Positions 6,472-13,444 of a stretch of DNA of 20,622 nucleotides are shown piece by piece; position 1 is the stretch's first letter; every line of letters starts with the position of its first letter. Source of the DNA: a virus; the IMG/VR virus record IMGVR_UViG_3300046450_001341, positions 1 to 20,622 of that record; one strand, 5' to 3'. The notes under the pieces are model-generated. The model saw nothing but the letters and a program-made list of their open reading frames with translations. It was not told the origin of the DNA and searched no databases. The translations under genes and the position numbers were made by a program.

Positions 6472-7263
6472 TTAAAAACCACCAGCTACTGGTTGTTTAT
6501 TCCAAGGGCCACCACCCTTAGTATTCCAAGGTCCTTTTACTGGTTCACTTGTTTCTCCAATTAAAGTCTCTTTTTTATTTGTGTTTAATTTTTTCATTAC
6601 TTTATCATCTGTAAATTTAATATTAAGATTCATAAAGCCATTGAAATTGTTTAGTGCTCTCCAATTGTCATATTCCCAAGTTACAGTTACTTCTAATAGT
6701 CCATCAGAGCCATTACCTAATTCAATTGCCGACATTTGTATAGGATATGCATTCTCTAACTTAACTGCATAACCTGGAATTATATCATTAGATTGAGATA
6801 ATTGCTGTATTGTTACATCACTACAGTAGTCTCTTTTGTACATTGCTTTATAATGATCACCTGTACTATCAATAATCATTTCTTGCCACATATCAAAATA
6901 CTTTTTAATGTAATAGTCATTCGTTAATAAGAATGACATACTTACTTCATCAGTCATCATTGAATATGGCTTCTTTGACATATTATGATCATGTGTAGCT
7001 TCTGTTGTAGTTATACGTTTACCTGGAATTGAACATGTTTGACATAACAAAAACATATCTATCGGGTTACGAATAAAATCTCCTAAATGAACACCATCAC
7101 CAGATATCATATTATTTAATAATGTTGCTGGGTCAAATCTCATTAAAGAATTCATAGATTTTGAAGGATGAGGAATATATACACAGAATCTATTTCCACG
7201 CGCTATACCACCATGAGTGTTGACTGCAGATTTCATTGAGTCTATGTTTACTGGTTTTCCCAT
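6472..7263 (-). CDS. gp54: gp54-like baseplate tail tube initiator
   Basis: A 263-residue protein with the tail-tube fold pattern of the T4 gp19/gp54 group. NRFCVYIPHP lies near residues 24-33, the CSIPGKRITTTEA strand near 76-88, MTDEVSMSFLLTNDYYIKKYF near 102-122 and LLEVTVTWEYDNWRAL near 190-205. The C-terminus is Gly/Pro/Lys-rich (PWNTKGGGPWNKQP). In T4, gp54 sits on gp48 and starts tube polymerisation. Its neighbours are tail assembly genes and gp48 is encoded nearby, so gp54 is the most likely identity; the related tube protein gp19 is the main alternative. The ATG overlaps the upstream stop by one base (TAATG), and AAGGAA lies a few bases upstream, suggesting coupled translation. Confidence 0.68.
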   Translation of the reverse strand: MGKPVNIDSMKSAVNTHGGIARGNRFCVYIPHPSKSMNSLMRFDPATLLNNMISGDGVHLGDFIRNPIDMFLLCQTCSIPGKRITTTEATHDHNMSKKPYSMMTDEVSMSFLLTNDYYIKKYFDMWQEMIIDSTGDHYKAMYKRDYCSDVTIQQLSQSNDIIPGYAVKLENAYPIQMSAIELGNGSDGLLEVTVTWEYDNWRALNNFNGFMNLNIKFTDDKVMKKLNTNKKETLIGETSEPVKGPWNTKGGGPWNKQPVAGGF

Positions 7264-7841
7264 TAGTATTGTTTCCTTGAATCAGCCCAAACTGTTTGCA
7301 CACCAGCTTTCTTAAATGAGGCTGTTTGTAAAAATATTGCAATATTCCATTCTTCAGCAGATACTTTCATAATTTTTGAATTCACATTTTTTGTAAGATA
7401 ATGTTTGAAGCATGGTTTAAAGTATTTATAGTTCTTTGTTGCTTTTAATAAGTTATATGTAATTCTAAACTTAGTCGACTTATTAAATTTTTTATTAGAT
7501 GCTATAGCGCCTAATTTATCTAAGAAGATCGCACGAACTTTTGGCGGTAAATAATGTAAATTAATACCATAGAATCCATCTTTTGCTGCACCTACAACAA
7601 TAGTCAAAGGAAATGTATCATAGTAAGGCAATGTTTGTTTAAGCTTAGGATCATATGTGTACATCACCATATCACCTGAACTAGCCTCAGTTGCTTCTAA
7701 TCTATCATCATTAAGAACAGACTTACCTAACGGCCCAAGCTCTTTAGCTTTCTTTTGAAACCAAGTTGATGCTTCTTTTGATCTTGCTACTAAACCTTTA
7801 CGAAATGCTTCCGATTCTAATTTGTCAAATAAACTGGCCAT
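7263..7841 (-). CDS. probable gp2-like DNA end protector / head-to-tail completion protein
   Basis: A 192-residue protein with a charged helical N-terminus, a conserved-looking core YTYDPKLKQTLPYYDTFPLT (61-80) and a DGFYGINLHYLPPKVRAIFL segment (88-107). A basic region KATKNYKYFKPCFKHYL (133-149) follows, and EEWNIAIFLQTASF lies near the end. The core resembles a protein conserved beside gp4 in marine T4-like phages that I recall being annotated as DNA end protector (gp2); in T4 gene 2 also adjoins gene 4. The basic composition would suit DNA or capsid-portal contact. It lies directly after gp4 with its own late promoter at 7867-7874 and ribosome binding site AAGGAAA. The symbol is left blank because the gp2 match rests on synteny and memory. 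Confidence 0.5.
   Translation of the reverse strand: MASLFDKLESEAFRKGLVARSKEASTWFQKKAKELGPLGKSVLNDDRLEATEASSGDMVMYTYDPKLKQTLPYYDTFPLTIVVGAAKDGFYGINLHYLPPKVRAIFLDKLGAIASNKKFNKSTKFRITYNLLKATKNYKYFKPCFKHYLTKNVNSKIMKVSAEEWNIAIFLQTASFKKAGVQTVWADSRKQY
7433..7440 (-). promoter_or_regulatory. possible intragenic late promoter octamer
   Basis: An exact TATAAATA on the minus strand lies inside the gp2-like gene, about 170 bases before the gp54 start. It is also the in-frame codons for Asn-Tyr-Lys-Tyr. Several such octamers are expected by chance in DNA this AT-rich, so the call is weak. Confidence 0.25.
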
Positions 7842-7866
7842 TAAATTTCCTTTTTAATCATAACTA

Positions 7867-7874
7867 TATTTATA
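7867..7874 (-). promoter_or_regulatory. T4-type late promoter for the gp2-like gene
   Basis: An exact TATAAATA octamer on the minus strand overlaps the gp4 stop codon. The predicted start would lie near 7861-7862, leaving a leader of about 20 bases containing AAGGAAA before the ATG at 7841. Position, spacing and match all agree with a late promoter. Confidence 0.7.
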
Positions 7875-8367
7875 TCCGTTTCTTAAGTGTTTTCCATATT
7901 CTTTTACCGGTCTTTGTTTTACTTACTTTAAATTTCATAGACATTGTTTTAATTCCCATAGCTTCTAATTCATTCTCAGTCCATATCTGAAACTCATAAC
8001 CTCTATCATCTGCATACTTCTTTGCATACTTCCACTTAGATGTATTCTTCATATAAGTTAATGCTTCATTAAGCTTCTTACGTTTAGGTGGTTGTGTTTG
8101 CGCATGTGGTTTAATTTCAACCAAGATGGTACGACCTGTATTCGTTCGTATAGTAAGATCAACAAAGTATCTATGTGGCTTACGATCAGTTGAACATATA
8201 TATGGTATGACAGTTTCTTCAGACTGCCACCACTTAACCCATGTTGCTTTATCCATATATCTAAACGTATTGCGTTCCCATAATGACCTATAATGTATCA
8301 TATCAATATTACCATTATATTTTTCAGGGTGTTTTGGTCGCCAAGAGCCAGAATATGTCTTTTTCAT
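7870..8367 (-). CDS. gp4: gp4-like head completion protein with PD-(D/E)XK nuclease fold
   Basis: A 165-residue protein close to T4 gp4 (150 residues, also called gp50/65). It shares the start pattern YSGSWRPKHPEKYNG, the YRSLWERNTFRYMD helix (26-39), the ETVIPYICS strand (51-59), RYFVDLTIR (66-74) and VEIKPHAQTQPP (83-94). E31, D70, E84 and K86 reproduce the TnsA-like PD-(D/E)XK catalytic set, so an endonuclease-type active site appears intact. In T4, gp4 completes filled heads before tail joining. The start is fixed by alignment to the conserved N-terminus. No Shine-Dalgarno is visible and the late promoter octamer lies only five bases upstream of the ATG. It is the first gene of the minus-strand late operon. 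Confidence 0.88.
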   Translation of the reverse strand: MKKTYSGSWRPKHPEKYNGNIDMIHYRSLWERNTFRYMDKATWVKWWQSEETVIPYICSTDRKPHRYFVDLTIRTNTGRTILVEIKPHAQTQPPKRKKLNEALTYMKNTSKWKYAKKYADDRGYEFQIWTENELEAMGIKTMSMKFKVSKTKTGKRIWKTLKKRI

Positions 8368-8372
8368 ATAAC

Positions 8373-8380
8373 TATTTATA
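8373..8380 (-). promoter_or_regulatory. T4-type late promoter for gp4
   Basis: An exact TATAAATA on the minus strand, then GTTAT and the gp4 ATG. Late transcripts usually begin about five or six bases after the octamer, which would put the 5' end at or one base from the ATG, giving a leaderless message. Confidence 0.75.
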
Positions 8381-8388
8381 CAAATTCG

Positions 8389-8396
8389 TATAAATA
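8389..8396 (+). promoter_or_regulatory. T4-type late promoter for gp48 and the baseplate block
   Basis: An exact TATAAATA on the + strand, back to back with the gp4 promoter. The predicted start near 8401 leaves a leader of about 22 bases with AAAGGA (8411-8416) before the gp48 ATG. Confidence 0.82.
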
Positions 8397-8422
8397 ACTA
8401 TTATACAAATAAAGGACTTATT

Positions 8423-9637
8423 ATGGCAGATAGCAATCAAGGCGGTTTAGCTCCAGGACCACACCGCGCCGATGATACCAGAGTAAACAATGATTATCTA
8501 TGGGAACATTGGAAATACCCAGAAACTGTAGGTAATGATACTGGCGTTGACGATATAAATTTTAATAGTAATTCAACCAGTGAATACGCAAAGAATAGGA
8601 TGTCTAATACATCACCAATGACACATGAGCCATTTATGTTATTTGAGTTTATGAGAGTTGATAACGATAATTACGGTGAAAAAACATCTCAATTTGTTTC
8701 ATCAGGCGCTGATGCGCTTTGGAATGGAACCTACAAAAATGGCGGAAAAAATGTTGTACAAGCTGCTAAAACTGGGTTTACACGTGGACAAGATATGGCC
8801 AGCGATGCCGGAGCATGGCTAGCCACTGAAGCTGAAGGTTCTGATACGCAAGATGCTATTGATAATGCATCATTTGGTAATAGCGCACTTGGTAAAGGTG
8901 CTGAAGGTGTATTTAACAAAGTAAAAGAATGGGCTCAAAGTATTGGTACTCTTGTAAAAAGAAAATATATGGGTTCAATTTGTTTATATATGCCAACTGG
9001 TATAGAAATAAATGATCAAATGATTTATAATGATGATTCAAGAAAAATGGGAGCATTTGCAGAGACTTTATTCTCAGATAATTATAAAGACATATTTAAT
9101 CCAACAACATTAACAAGTCCAGAAGCACTAACTGCTGCTGGTTTTATAGGTGGGCAAGCATTTGGTGGTAGTGGTGTTATGTCAGCTCTTTTAGGTGCTG
9201 GGCTTGGCACAATAGTTAGTACAGAAATTCAAAGAGGTAGTGGTAAAGTTGCTAATCCAAATGAAATTGTAATGTATAGTTCAACTGCATTAAGAACATT
9301 TTCATTTGCTTGGACTATATTACCAGATTCTGCAAAGGAATCACAACAAGCAACAGGCCTTATTAAAATGTTTAGAAAAGCTGCTCATGCAACAAAAGAT
9401 AATAAACTGCTTATAACAGTACCTGATCATGTCATCGTATCATTTCATGGTGCTGGTGCAAAAGGTGTAGAAATGATTCAATTACCTCCATGTGTTATTG
9501 AATCTGTTAATGTTTCATATAATCCAAATAACACTTCATTTTTTAAAGAAAATAATTCACCTGTTGAAATTGGGTTAGCAGTAACACTTAAAGAAATGGT
9601 TCCATTATATTCAGATGACATAGACAAAGGATATTAA
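8423..9637 (+). CDS. gp48: gp48-like baseplate tail tube cap
   Basis: A 404-residue protein (T4 gp48 is 364). The N-terminus is hydrophilic and variable, followed by FMLFEFMRVD (71-80), GSICLYMPTGIEINDQM (184-200) and a Gly/Ala-rich hydrophobic stretch (236-270). The family-typical end has STALRTFSFAWTILP (287-301), LLITVPDHVIVSF (329-341), LPPCVIESVNVSYNPN (354-369) and VEIGLAVTLKEMVPL (381-395). gp48 caps the hub and carries gp54, from which the tail tube grows. It leads the + strand baseplate block from its own late promoter, with AAAGGA six bases before the ATG. Residues 90-170 (helical, Gly/Ala-rich) look like a lineage-specific insertion. gp53 starts two bases after its stop. Confidence 0.85.
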   Translation: MADSNQGGLAPGPHRADDTRVNNDYLWEHWKYPETVGNDTGVDDINFNSNSTSEYAKNRMSNTSPMTHEPFMLFEFMRVDNDNYGEKTSQFVSSGADALWNGTYKNGGKNVVQAAKTGFTRGQDMASDAGAWLATEAEGSDTQDAIDNASFGNSALGKGAEGVFNKVKEWAQSIGTLVKRKYMGSICLYMPTGIEINDQMIYNDDSRKMGAFAETLFSDNYKDIFNPTTLTSPEALTAAGFIGGQAFGGSGVMSALLGAGLGTIVSTEIQRGSGKVANPNEIVMYSSTALRTFSFAWTILPDSAKESQQATGLIKMFRKAAHATKDNKLLITVPDHVIVSFHGAGAKGVEMIQLPPCVIESVNVSYNPNNTSFFKENNSPVEIGLAVTLKEMVPLYSDDIDKGY

Positions 9638-9639
9638 TT

Positions 9640-10350
9640 ATGTACTTTAAATCAATACAAAATGTAGCAATAGATGTAGATGGATCTGGTATTTTAGATA
9701 GATTAAAAAATCTAACTGCAAAAGCAAATATTTCAAATTCATTAGTTAATAATGCTGGTTATTATCAGACCGTAAAAATTATAGATGGTGAAAGACCAGA
9801 TCATTTAAGTCAACGGTTATATGGCACATCAATATATCATTGGACATTCTTATTACTTAATCCACAGATAAAAAACATATGGGATGATTGGCCTATGAAG
9901 CATGGTCAATTAGTACAGTATTGCACAAATAAATATCAATACCTTGCTGCTGATACTGATACTGACTTAAATGAAAAATTTATTTTAGGTGAAACAGTTA
10001 AAGGTTCTGTATCATCTGCACTAGGTATTGTTAAAGAGATCCATGTTAATATGGGTTATATTGTAATAGAAAAAACATCAGGCACATTTACTATAACCGG
10101 TGAAACTATTCAAGGTATTACTTCTACAGATTCAGCGGATGCTAATTTTATTAAGTCACAAGCTTACGCACCTCACCATCATGTTGATGCTTCTAGTAAC
10201 TGGGTAAAGCGCGCTGCTTCTGGTACAACTCCATTTACTTACATCGATTATGAGTCTGCTGTAACTGAACAAAACAGAAATATTAAGGTCATTAAACCTG
10301 AAAATATAAGTGAAGTAGCTCGCCAATTTGCTAGCGCAATGAATGTCTAA
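9640..10350 (+). CDS. gp53: gp53-like baseplate wedge protein
   Basis: A 236-residue protein with the gp53 signature: YYQTVKIIDGERPDHLSQRLYG (41-62), YHWTFLLLN (66-74) and a DDWPM turn (82-86). In T4 gp53 (196 residues) finishes the wedge and ties neighbouring wedges together. A beta-rich segment at about 110-165 (FILGETVKGSVSSALGIVKE, then a second GETIQG repeat) looks like a small inserted barrel. The region APHHHVDASSNW (176-187) and the C-terminal helix IKPENISEVARQF follow. It overlaps the next gene by one base (TAATG). Confidence 0.85.
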   Translation: MYFKSIQNVAIDVDGSGILDRLKNLTAKANISNSLVNNAGYYQTVKIIDGERPDHLSQRLYGTSIYHWTFLLLNPQIKNIWDDWPMKHGQLVQYCTNKYQYLAADTDTDLNEKFILGETVKGSVSSALGIVKEIHVNMGYIVIEKTSGTFTITGETIQGITSTDSADANFIKSQAYAPHHHVDASSNWVKRAASGTTPFTYIDYESAVTEQNRNIKVIKPENISEVARQFASAMNV

Positions 10351-11486
10351 TGTATAACATACAAAATTTTAAGGTCTATATAGATAATACTGATATAAGC
10401 GCTATGGTCGTAGGTATGACTATATATGAAAGTATTCATGGCAATATTAAAGCTACTTTAAATGTAGATGATAAAGTTAATTTCTTTGATGTGTTTTTTA
10501 GAGGCATAACATTAAATATAGTTAAATTAAGTTATACCTATTTTGATGTACCAACAGAAATAATTTTATATGCTGATGGTATTACTGATCAAAAAATAAC
10601 TAAACAAGGAAAAACATATATTATTAAAGCAGTTTCTGTAAATAATTTTAATGAAGCTACCGCTAGAATTTGTAATGCATATAATGGAACATCAGCTGAT
10701 ATACTTACTGATATATGGGGAGAAACTCATGCTGAGAAGAATATATTAATGATTGATTCTGATGTTACTTCAAATGGAAAATATGTTGTACCTAATATTT
10801 CTGCTAGACAAGCTATGAATGATATAGTAAATACCGCATATTGCAAAATGAATACTCCAATGTTTTTATATCAAAGACTAGCCGATAATGGAATAACAAG
10901 ATTTACATCAATAGATACTATGCTAGAAACTAATTATTTGACTACTAACGGAAAGCCTTTCACAATACATTCTCAGGAAATAACTCAAGGTAGTGCTGAA
11001 GCCCCATTACGTAGTGTAGGATCTAGTTCTAAATTTACTTTAACTGATTACAATATGGATTTTATAAAAAAAGTCTCAGAAGGTATGTGGGGAAAATCAA
11101 TATTAGAAGTATCATTAGATGAAACTACAGAAACAGTAATTAAACCTGCAGAAGTAACTAATATTCCAATAACAAAATTCAGCCGCAGTAAAGATTTATT
11201 TGATGAAAAATCATTAATGTCAGGATATTCAGCAACGTCATCAGAACTTATAAGAAATATGAAATTTAGATTATTTAATACAGTATTAACTGCCAATGAT
11301 GTTATAGCTATTCCAGGTGTAGGTTGCGGAATGCTTATTAATGTTGAACAGGGCGGTGGTCAAATGTCAGGAACAAAATCCGATGGTCTTTATATAATTT
11401 CTTATGTAAGCCACAATTATAGAATGGAAGATGGCAGTATGGAATATTCACAAAATATAGGCTTAGTAAGGGAAGGTAACATATAA
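10350..11486 (+). CDS. gp27: gp27-like baseplate hub protein
   Basis: A 378-residue protein, close to T4 gp27 (391). It opens with a strand-rich domain (NFKVYIDNTDISAMVVGMTI, then an IKATLNVDD segment typical of the phage hub/D-protein fold). The central ISARQAMNDIVNTAYC region (about 147-162) lies near FLYQRLADNGITRFTSIDTM. The last third has DVIAIPGVGCGMLINVE and the closing GLYIISYVSHNYRMEDGSME pattern common to hub proteins of contractile tails. It sits immediately before the gp5-like spike with TAATG overlap, the expected hub-spike pairing. Sequence identity to T4 gp27 is probably low; the call rests on fold-like pattern, length and position. Confidence 0.7.
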   Translation: MYNIQNFKVYIDNTDISAMVVGMTIYESIHGNIKATLNVDDKVNFFDVFFRGITLNIVKLSYTYFDVPTEIILYADGITDQKITKQGKTYIIKAVSVNNFNEATARICNAYNGTSADILTDIWGETHAEKNILMIDSDVTSNGKYVVPNISARQAMNDIVNTAYCKMNTPMFLYQRLADNGITRFTSIDTMLETNYLTTNGKPFTIHSQEITQGSAEAPLRSVGSSSKFTLTDYNMDFIKKVSEGMWGKSILEVSLDETTETVIKPAEVTNIPITKFSRSKDLFDEKSLMSGYSATSSELIRNMKFRLFNTVLTANDVIAIPGVGCGMLINVEQGGGQMSGTKSDGLYIISYVSHNYRMEDGSMEYSQNIGLVREGNI

Positions 11487-13024
11487 TGTATTATTTTGGT
11501 ATAGTAGAAGATATAAATGATCCTTTAAAACTTGGTAGAGTTAAAGTTCGAGTGCATGATATACATACACTTAGTTCAGGCGGCAGTAAATATAATATAG
11601 ATACTGTTGATCTTGGGTGGTCAAATGTTGTATTACCAACAACTACACCGGGAATAAATGGTAAAGGTCATTCAGTAAATTTAAACGCAAGAGTCTTATG
11701 GAAAGAAGGCGATGTGTTACCAGATGGTAAAGCTATTGGTGATGAAAGAGTAACTGGTTCATTAGTTTGTGGTATATTTTTAGACCGTACTTTACAAGAG
11801 TTTATGGTCATAGGATCTCTTCCTACTAAAAGTCATGGCCAAGAAGATAATAATTTAAGAGTTAGAGGTGAAGCTAATCCACACGTTGGAGAGCCTATTG
11901 GTGTATATCAACCAAAGAATGTATATAACCCAATATTTCCAAACAATAATGTATATGAAACAGAAAGTGGCCACGTAAAAGAATATGACGATACGGAAGG
12001 ATACGAACGTATAACAGAAAGACATAGGAGTGGCACTCAATATTGTATAGATCCAAATGGTTCAAAGAATGAAACAATTGTAAGAGACAATTATAGATTA
12101 GTTGTAGGTCAAGATACACTTGAGGTTACTGGTAATGTTAAAATTATTGTAAGTGGTAATGTTGATTTGGCTGTAGCTAAAGATCTTAATGCTCATGTCG
12201 GTGGTAACATGAATACGACTGTTGACGGCAATGCAGACTTACTTGTTAAGGGTGACATTGATGGCGAGGTAAGGGGTAATATTGATATTGACGTAGGGAG
12301 CAGCGATCCAGAACATGTTATATACAATGATGAAGGTATTGCTGTACACCATGTAAAATTAGGTGGCTATACAAGAAATAACGCTATTGAGCAATGGTTC
12401 CCTAAAGTAAAGACAGACACATTCACCTTGACACATAAAAATATGAGGAAAGTTAAAGAGATGTCAGCTACGGCACAAGCACCATATGCAGCTGCATTAG
12501 CTACCTTCGCTGACTATGATCCTAGCAAAGTAAAATTAGTTAATGGCTCTTGGACATATCCAGACAAACCATCATACCCAGCTTCATTCGGTAATATTGA
12601 ATTACATACCGAAGGTGGTTTAAATGCTATCATTGGTGGTGAAGCTGATATGACAATATTCCAAAATGCTAAATTAGATATTAGAAAAAATGCAGACATT
12701 GACATTGGTGGCAATGTTGATATGGATGTGGTAGGTAATATTGTTATAGATGCTACAGGTGATGAGAGCATTATTGATATAAATTCCACAGGTGATTCAA
12801 GTCAAATTGATGTAAATTCGGCAGGCACTCTTAAATTATTCTCAACTGGTACAACAGATATAGAGAGCACAGCTGACATGACATTAAAGTCAACTAATAT
12901 AAAATTAGATGGTAATGTTGTTGTAACTGGTACAACTCACACAAGTACATCACAACAGCTTGATGGACATAATCATACTATTACTGGTGGATCAAGTGCT
13001 GGAAATACTGGCAATCTTAGTTAA
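11486..13024 (+). CDS. gp5: gp5/VgrG-like tail spike without lysozyme domain
   Basis: A 512-residue protein. Residues 1-113 form the OB-type domain (MYYFGIVEDINDPLKLGRVK, GSLVCGIFLD, QEFMVIGSLP). Residues 158-272 begin a triple-stranded beta-helix with short alternating repeats (GNVDLAV, GGNMNTTV, GNADLLV, GDIDGEV, GNIDIDV). Residues 273-368 are a non-repetitive, partly helical insertion. The helix resumes at about 369-478 (ADIDIGG, GNVDMDV, GNIVIDA). The tip has H485, H495 and H497 (DGHNHT), which could bind a metal as in other spike tips. The T4 gp5 lysozyme domain, normally between OB and helix, is absent: only a 45-residue linker separates them. It would form the membrane-piercing spike beneath gp27. 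The tip and metal site are inference. Confidence 0.85.
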   Translation: MYYFGIVEDINDPLKLGRVKVRVHDIHTLSSGGSKYNIDTVDLGWSNVVLPTTTPGINGKGHSVNLNARVLWKEGDVLPDGKAIGDERVTGSLVCGIFLDRTLQEFMVIGSLPTKSHGQEDNNLRVRGEANPHVGEPIGVYQPKNVYNPIFPNNNVYETESGHVKEYDDTEGYERITERHRSGTQYCIDPNGSKNETIVRDNYRLVVGQDTLEVTGNVKIIVSGNVDLAVAKDLNAHVGGNMNTTVDGNADLLVKGDIDGEVRGNIDIDVGSSDPEHVIYNDEGIAVHHVKLGGYTRNNAIEQWFPKVKTDTFTLTHKNMRKVKEMSATAQAPYAAALATFADYDPSKVKLVNGSWTYPDKPSYPASFGNIELHTEGGLNAIIGGEADMTIFQNAKLDIRKNADIDIGGNVDMDVVGNIVIDATGDESIIDINSTGDSSQIDVNSAGTLKLFSTGTTDIESTADMTLKSTNIKLDGNVVVTGTTHTSTSQQLDGHNHTITGGSSAGNTGNLS

Positions 13025-13031
13025 CAACGGG

Positions 13032-13039
13032 TATAAATA
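13032..13039 (+). promoter_or_regulatory. T4-type late promoter for gp25
   Basis: An exact TATAAATA in the 21-base gap between gp5 and gp25, six bases before the gp25 ATG (13046). The predicted transcript would start within about two bases of the ATG, and no Shine-Dalgarno is visible. Confidence 0.72.
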
Positions 13040-13045
13040 AGCTAT

Positions 13046-13444
13046 ATGGCAACAATTGCAAGACAAGAAACATACAAAGATTTAGATTTTACTTTCAAGC
13101 AAAATCCTAATACAAATGACGTTGGAATAAAGAAGGATAACGCTTCAGTAAAACAAAGTGTATTAAATATACTTCGTACAAATCATGGTGAGCGTCCATT
13201 TAATTATTTCTTTGGTGCAAACCTTAGAGCATATTTATTTGAGAACATGTCACACATAACAGCAGCGAGTATGTCTACTGCTATTAATACAGCTTTAAAT
13301 AATTTTGAACCAAGAATAGAAATACTCAATACAAATATCCAAGCAAAAGCATCAGAGAATGATGTAATTATAACAGTAACCGGTCGAGTTAAATCAAGTA
13401 ATCAAATAATTGATATAGCCACCACAATAGAGAGATTACGATAA
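13046..13444 (+). CDS. gp25: gp25-like baseplate wedge protein
   Basis: A 132-residue protein equal in length to T4 gp25 (132). It carries the GPW/gp25 family core: YKDLDFTFKQNPNTNDVGIK (10-29), SVLNILRTNHGERPFNYFFG (38-57) with the conserved Gly-Glu-Arg-Pro-Phe, and LRAYLFENMS (60-69). The strand-rich end is EIEILNTNIQ-like, with VIITVTGRVKSS and IDIATTIERLR. gp25 starts sheath polymerisation at the wedge tip and binds gp6 and gp53. It has its own late promoter six bases upstream and overlaps gp6 by one base (TAATG). Confidence 0.93.
   Translation: MATIARQETYKDLDFTFKQNPNTNDVGIKKDNASVKQSVLNILRTNHGERPFNYFFGANLRAYLFENMSHITAASMSTAINTALNNFEPRIEILNTNIQAKASENDVIITVTGRVKSSNQIIDIATTIERLR

Larger units (their letters stand above)
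8371..8410. repeat. inverted and direct repeats in the gp4/gp48 divergent promoter region
   Basis: TATTTATAC (8373-8381) and GTATAAATA (8388-8396) form a perfect 9-bp inverted repeat around a 6-base centre; each arm carries a late promoter octamer. ACTATTTATACAAAT (8371-8385) recurs as ACTATTATACAAAT (8397-8410), a direct repeat differing by one missing T. Confidence 0.8.

Noticed and set aside
7433-7440. Strong late promoter for gp54
   Set aside because: Exact octamer but intragenic; at this AT content about half a dozen such matches are expected on both strands by chance, so it is listed only as a weak feature.
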